Positions 5,700-6,202 of a stretch of DNA of 6,202 bases are shown here, piece after piece. Position numbers and translations under genes: made by a program. The notes under the pieces are model-generated. The model was not told the DNA's origin. It did no database searches and saw only the letters and a list, made by a program, of their open reading frames with translations. Origin of the DNA: Nitrospirales bacterium (GTDB taxonomy: Bacteria; Nitrospirota; Nitrospiria; Nitrospirales; UBA8639); contig BQIY01000146.1 of assembly GCA_021604265.1 (NCBI GenBank), positions 1 through 6,202 on the forward strand, written 5' to 3'. The stretch's first letter is position 1. Every line of letters starts with the position of its first letter.

Positions 5700-6202
5700 T
5701 TAGAACAAAGTAACCTCGCCTGCGGCCGGTTCCTTCTTGAGCGTGGATTCATATTGTCGTTCTTGCTGAACGATGCTTTGAGACTGCACCCGGTCTAATT
5801 TCTTCATTAAGACTTTCCCGGTATCTGTAAAGTAATACACCTTTCGAGGACACACGTCACCGACATCGGCCTTCACGGGCGGCATCCCTTCTTGTTGAAG
5901 ATAGTCCAAGGCCCAGGCCGCATTTTTCGCACCAACATCCAAACTGCCGTCATAAATCTTTCCCCCGCCAAACACTTTCGCTTCCAGACGTTTTCGATGT
6001 CCGCCGCGACTCAGAATTCCATTAATCAGCATTTCCATCGCATAACTGCCATAGCGTCCGGATTCAGACCAGGCATCGCTATCGTGGCTCCCCTTGGGTG
6101 CGGCCAACATAAAATGATTCATCCCGCCAACCCCCGCATGCGGATCGCGAAGACAGACGGATATACACGAACCCAATACGGTATAGACGACCATTGGCGT
6201 TT
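5700..6202 (-). CDS. cheD: CheD, chemoreceptor glutamine deamidase (5' end beyond window)
   Basis: CheD deamidates specific receptor glutamines to glutamates, making methylation sites and tuning receptor output; in some bacteria it also binds CheC. The visible 166 residues cover nearly the whole domain: VLGSCISVCLRDP with the catalytic Cys, GGMNHFML with the catalytic His 17 residues later (the spacing of Cys27/His44 in the Thermotoga protein), then FGGGKIYDG and DVGAKNAAWALDYL. The tail ending GEVTLF resembles the G-x-V-x-L-F end common in proteobacterial-type CheD. The Thr thought to complete the active site appears as Thr five residues before the Cys, not six as in Thermotoga. The frame is open to the right edge and family members have about 15-30 residues before this point, so the ATG at 6194 is probably internal. 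cheB follows after 71 bp. The gene looks intact where visible. Confidence 0.93.
   Translation of the reverse strand, partial: TPMVVYTVLGSCISVCLRDPHAGVGGMNHFMLAAPKGSHDSDAWSESGRYGSYAMEMLINGILSRGGHRKRLEAKVFGGGKIYDGSLDVGAKNAAWALDYLQQEGMPPVKADVGDVCPRKVYYFTDTGKVLMKKLDRVQSQSIVQQERQYESTLKKEPAAGEVTLF

Noticed and set aside
6192..6194. ATG as the start of cheD
   Set aside because: It would leave only a few residues before the catalytic LGSC motif; the frame stays open to the window edge and the family has a longer N-terminus.

Overview
All recognisable genes in this window lie on the minus strand and belong to one bacterial chemotaxis cluster. In transcription order, right to left, they are cheD (5' end outside the window), cheB, a 532-bp stretch without a convincing gene, cheA, cheW, and the first 216 codons of a methyl-accepting chemotaxis protein (MCP) that leaves the window on the left. 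There is no transposase, tRNA, rRNA or CRISPR array.

The genes form a nearly complete sensory module. The MCP would sense a ligand through a periplasmic double-Cache domain. CheW couples it to the histidine kinase CheA. CheB (response regulator plus methylesterase) and CheD (glutamine deamidase) adjust receptor modification. No cheR, cheY, cheZ or cheC is visible; some may lie outside the window. The organism is probably a motile, Gram-negative-type bacterium. The genes are roughly half G+C by eye and the intergenic gap is clearly more AT-rich. A Nitrospirota or proteobacterial origin is a weak impression only; the sequence does not decide it.

Two things stand out. First, CheA (936 aa) has an unusual layout: two tandem Hpt domains, each with its phospho-accepting histidine, then a low-complexity linker where P2 would be, then dimerisation and ATPase domains, then two CheW-like domains in a row. 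Second, the gap between cheB and cheA (4035-4566) holds strong nested inverted repeats. One at 4291-4368 has three perfect arm pairs (8, 5 and 7 bp) nested inside each other, and one at 4503-4550 just follows cheB. They suggest a termination, attenuation or RNA element that divides the cluster into a cheDB part and a cheA-cheW-mcp part. No wholly new system is evident; the kinase architecture and the structured gap deserve the most attention.
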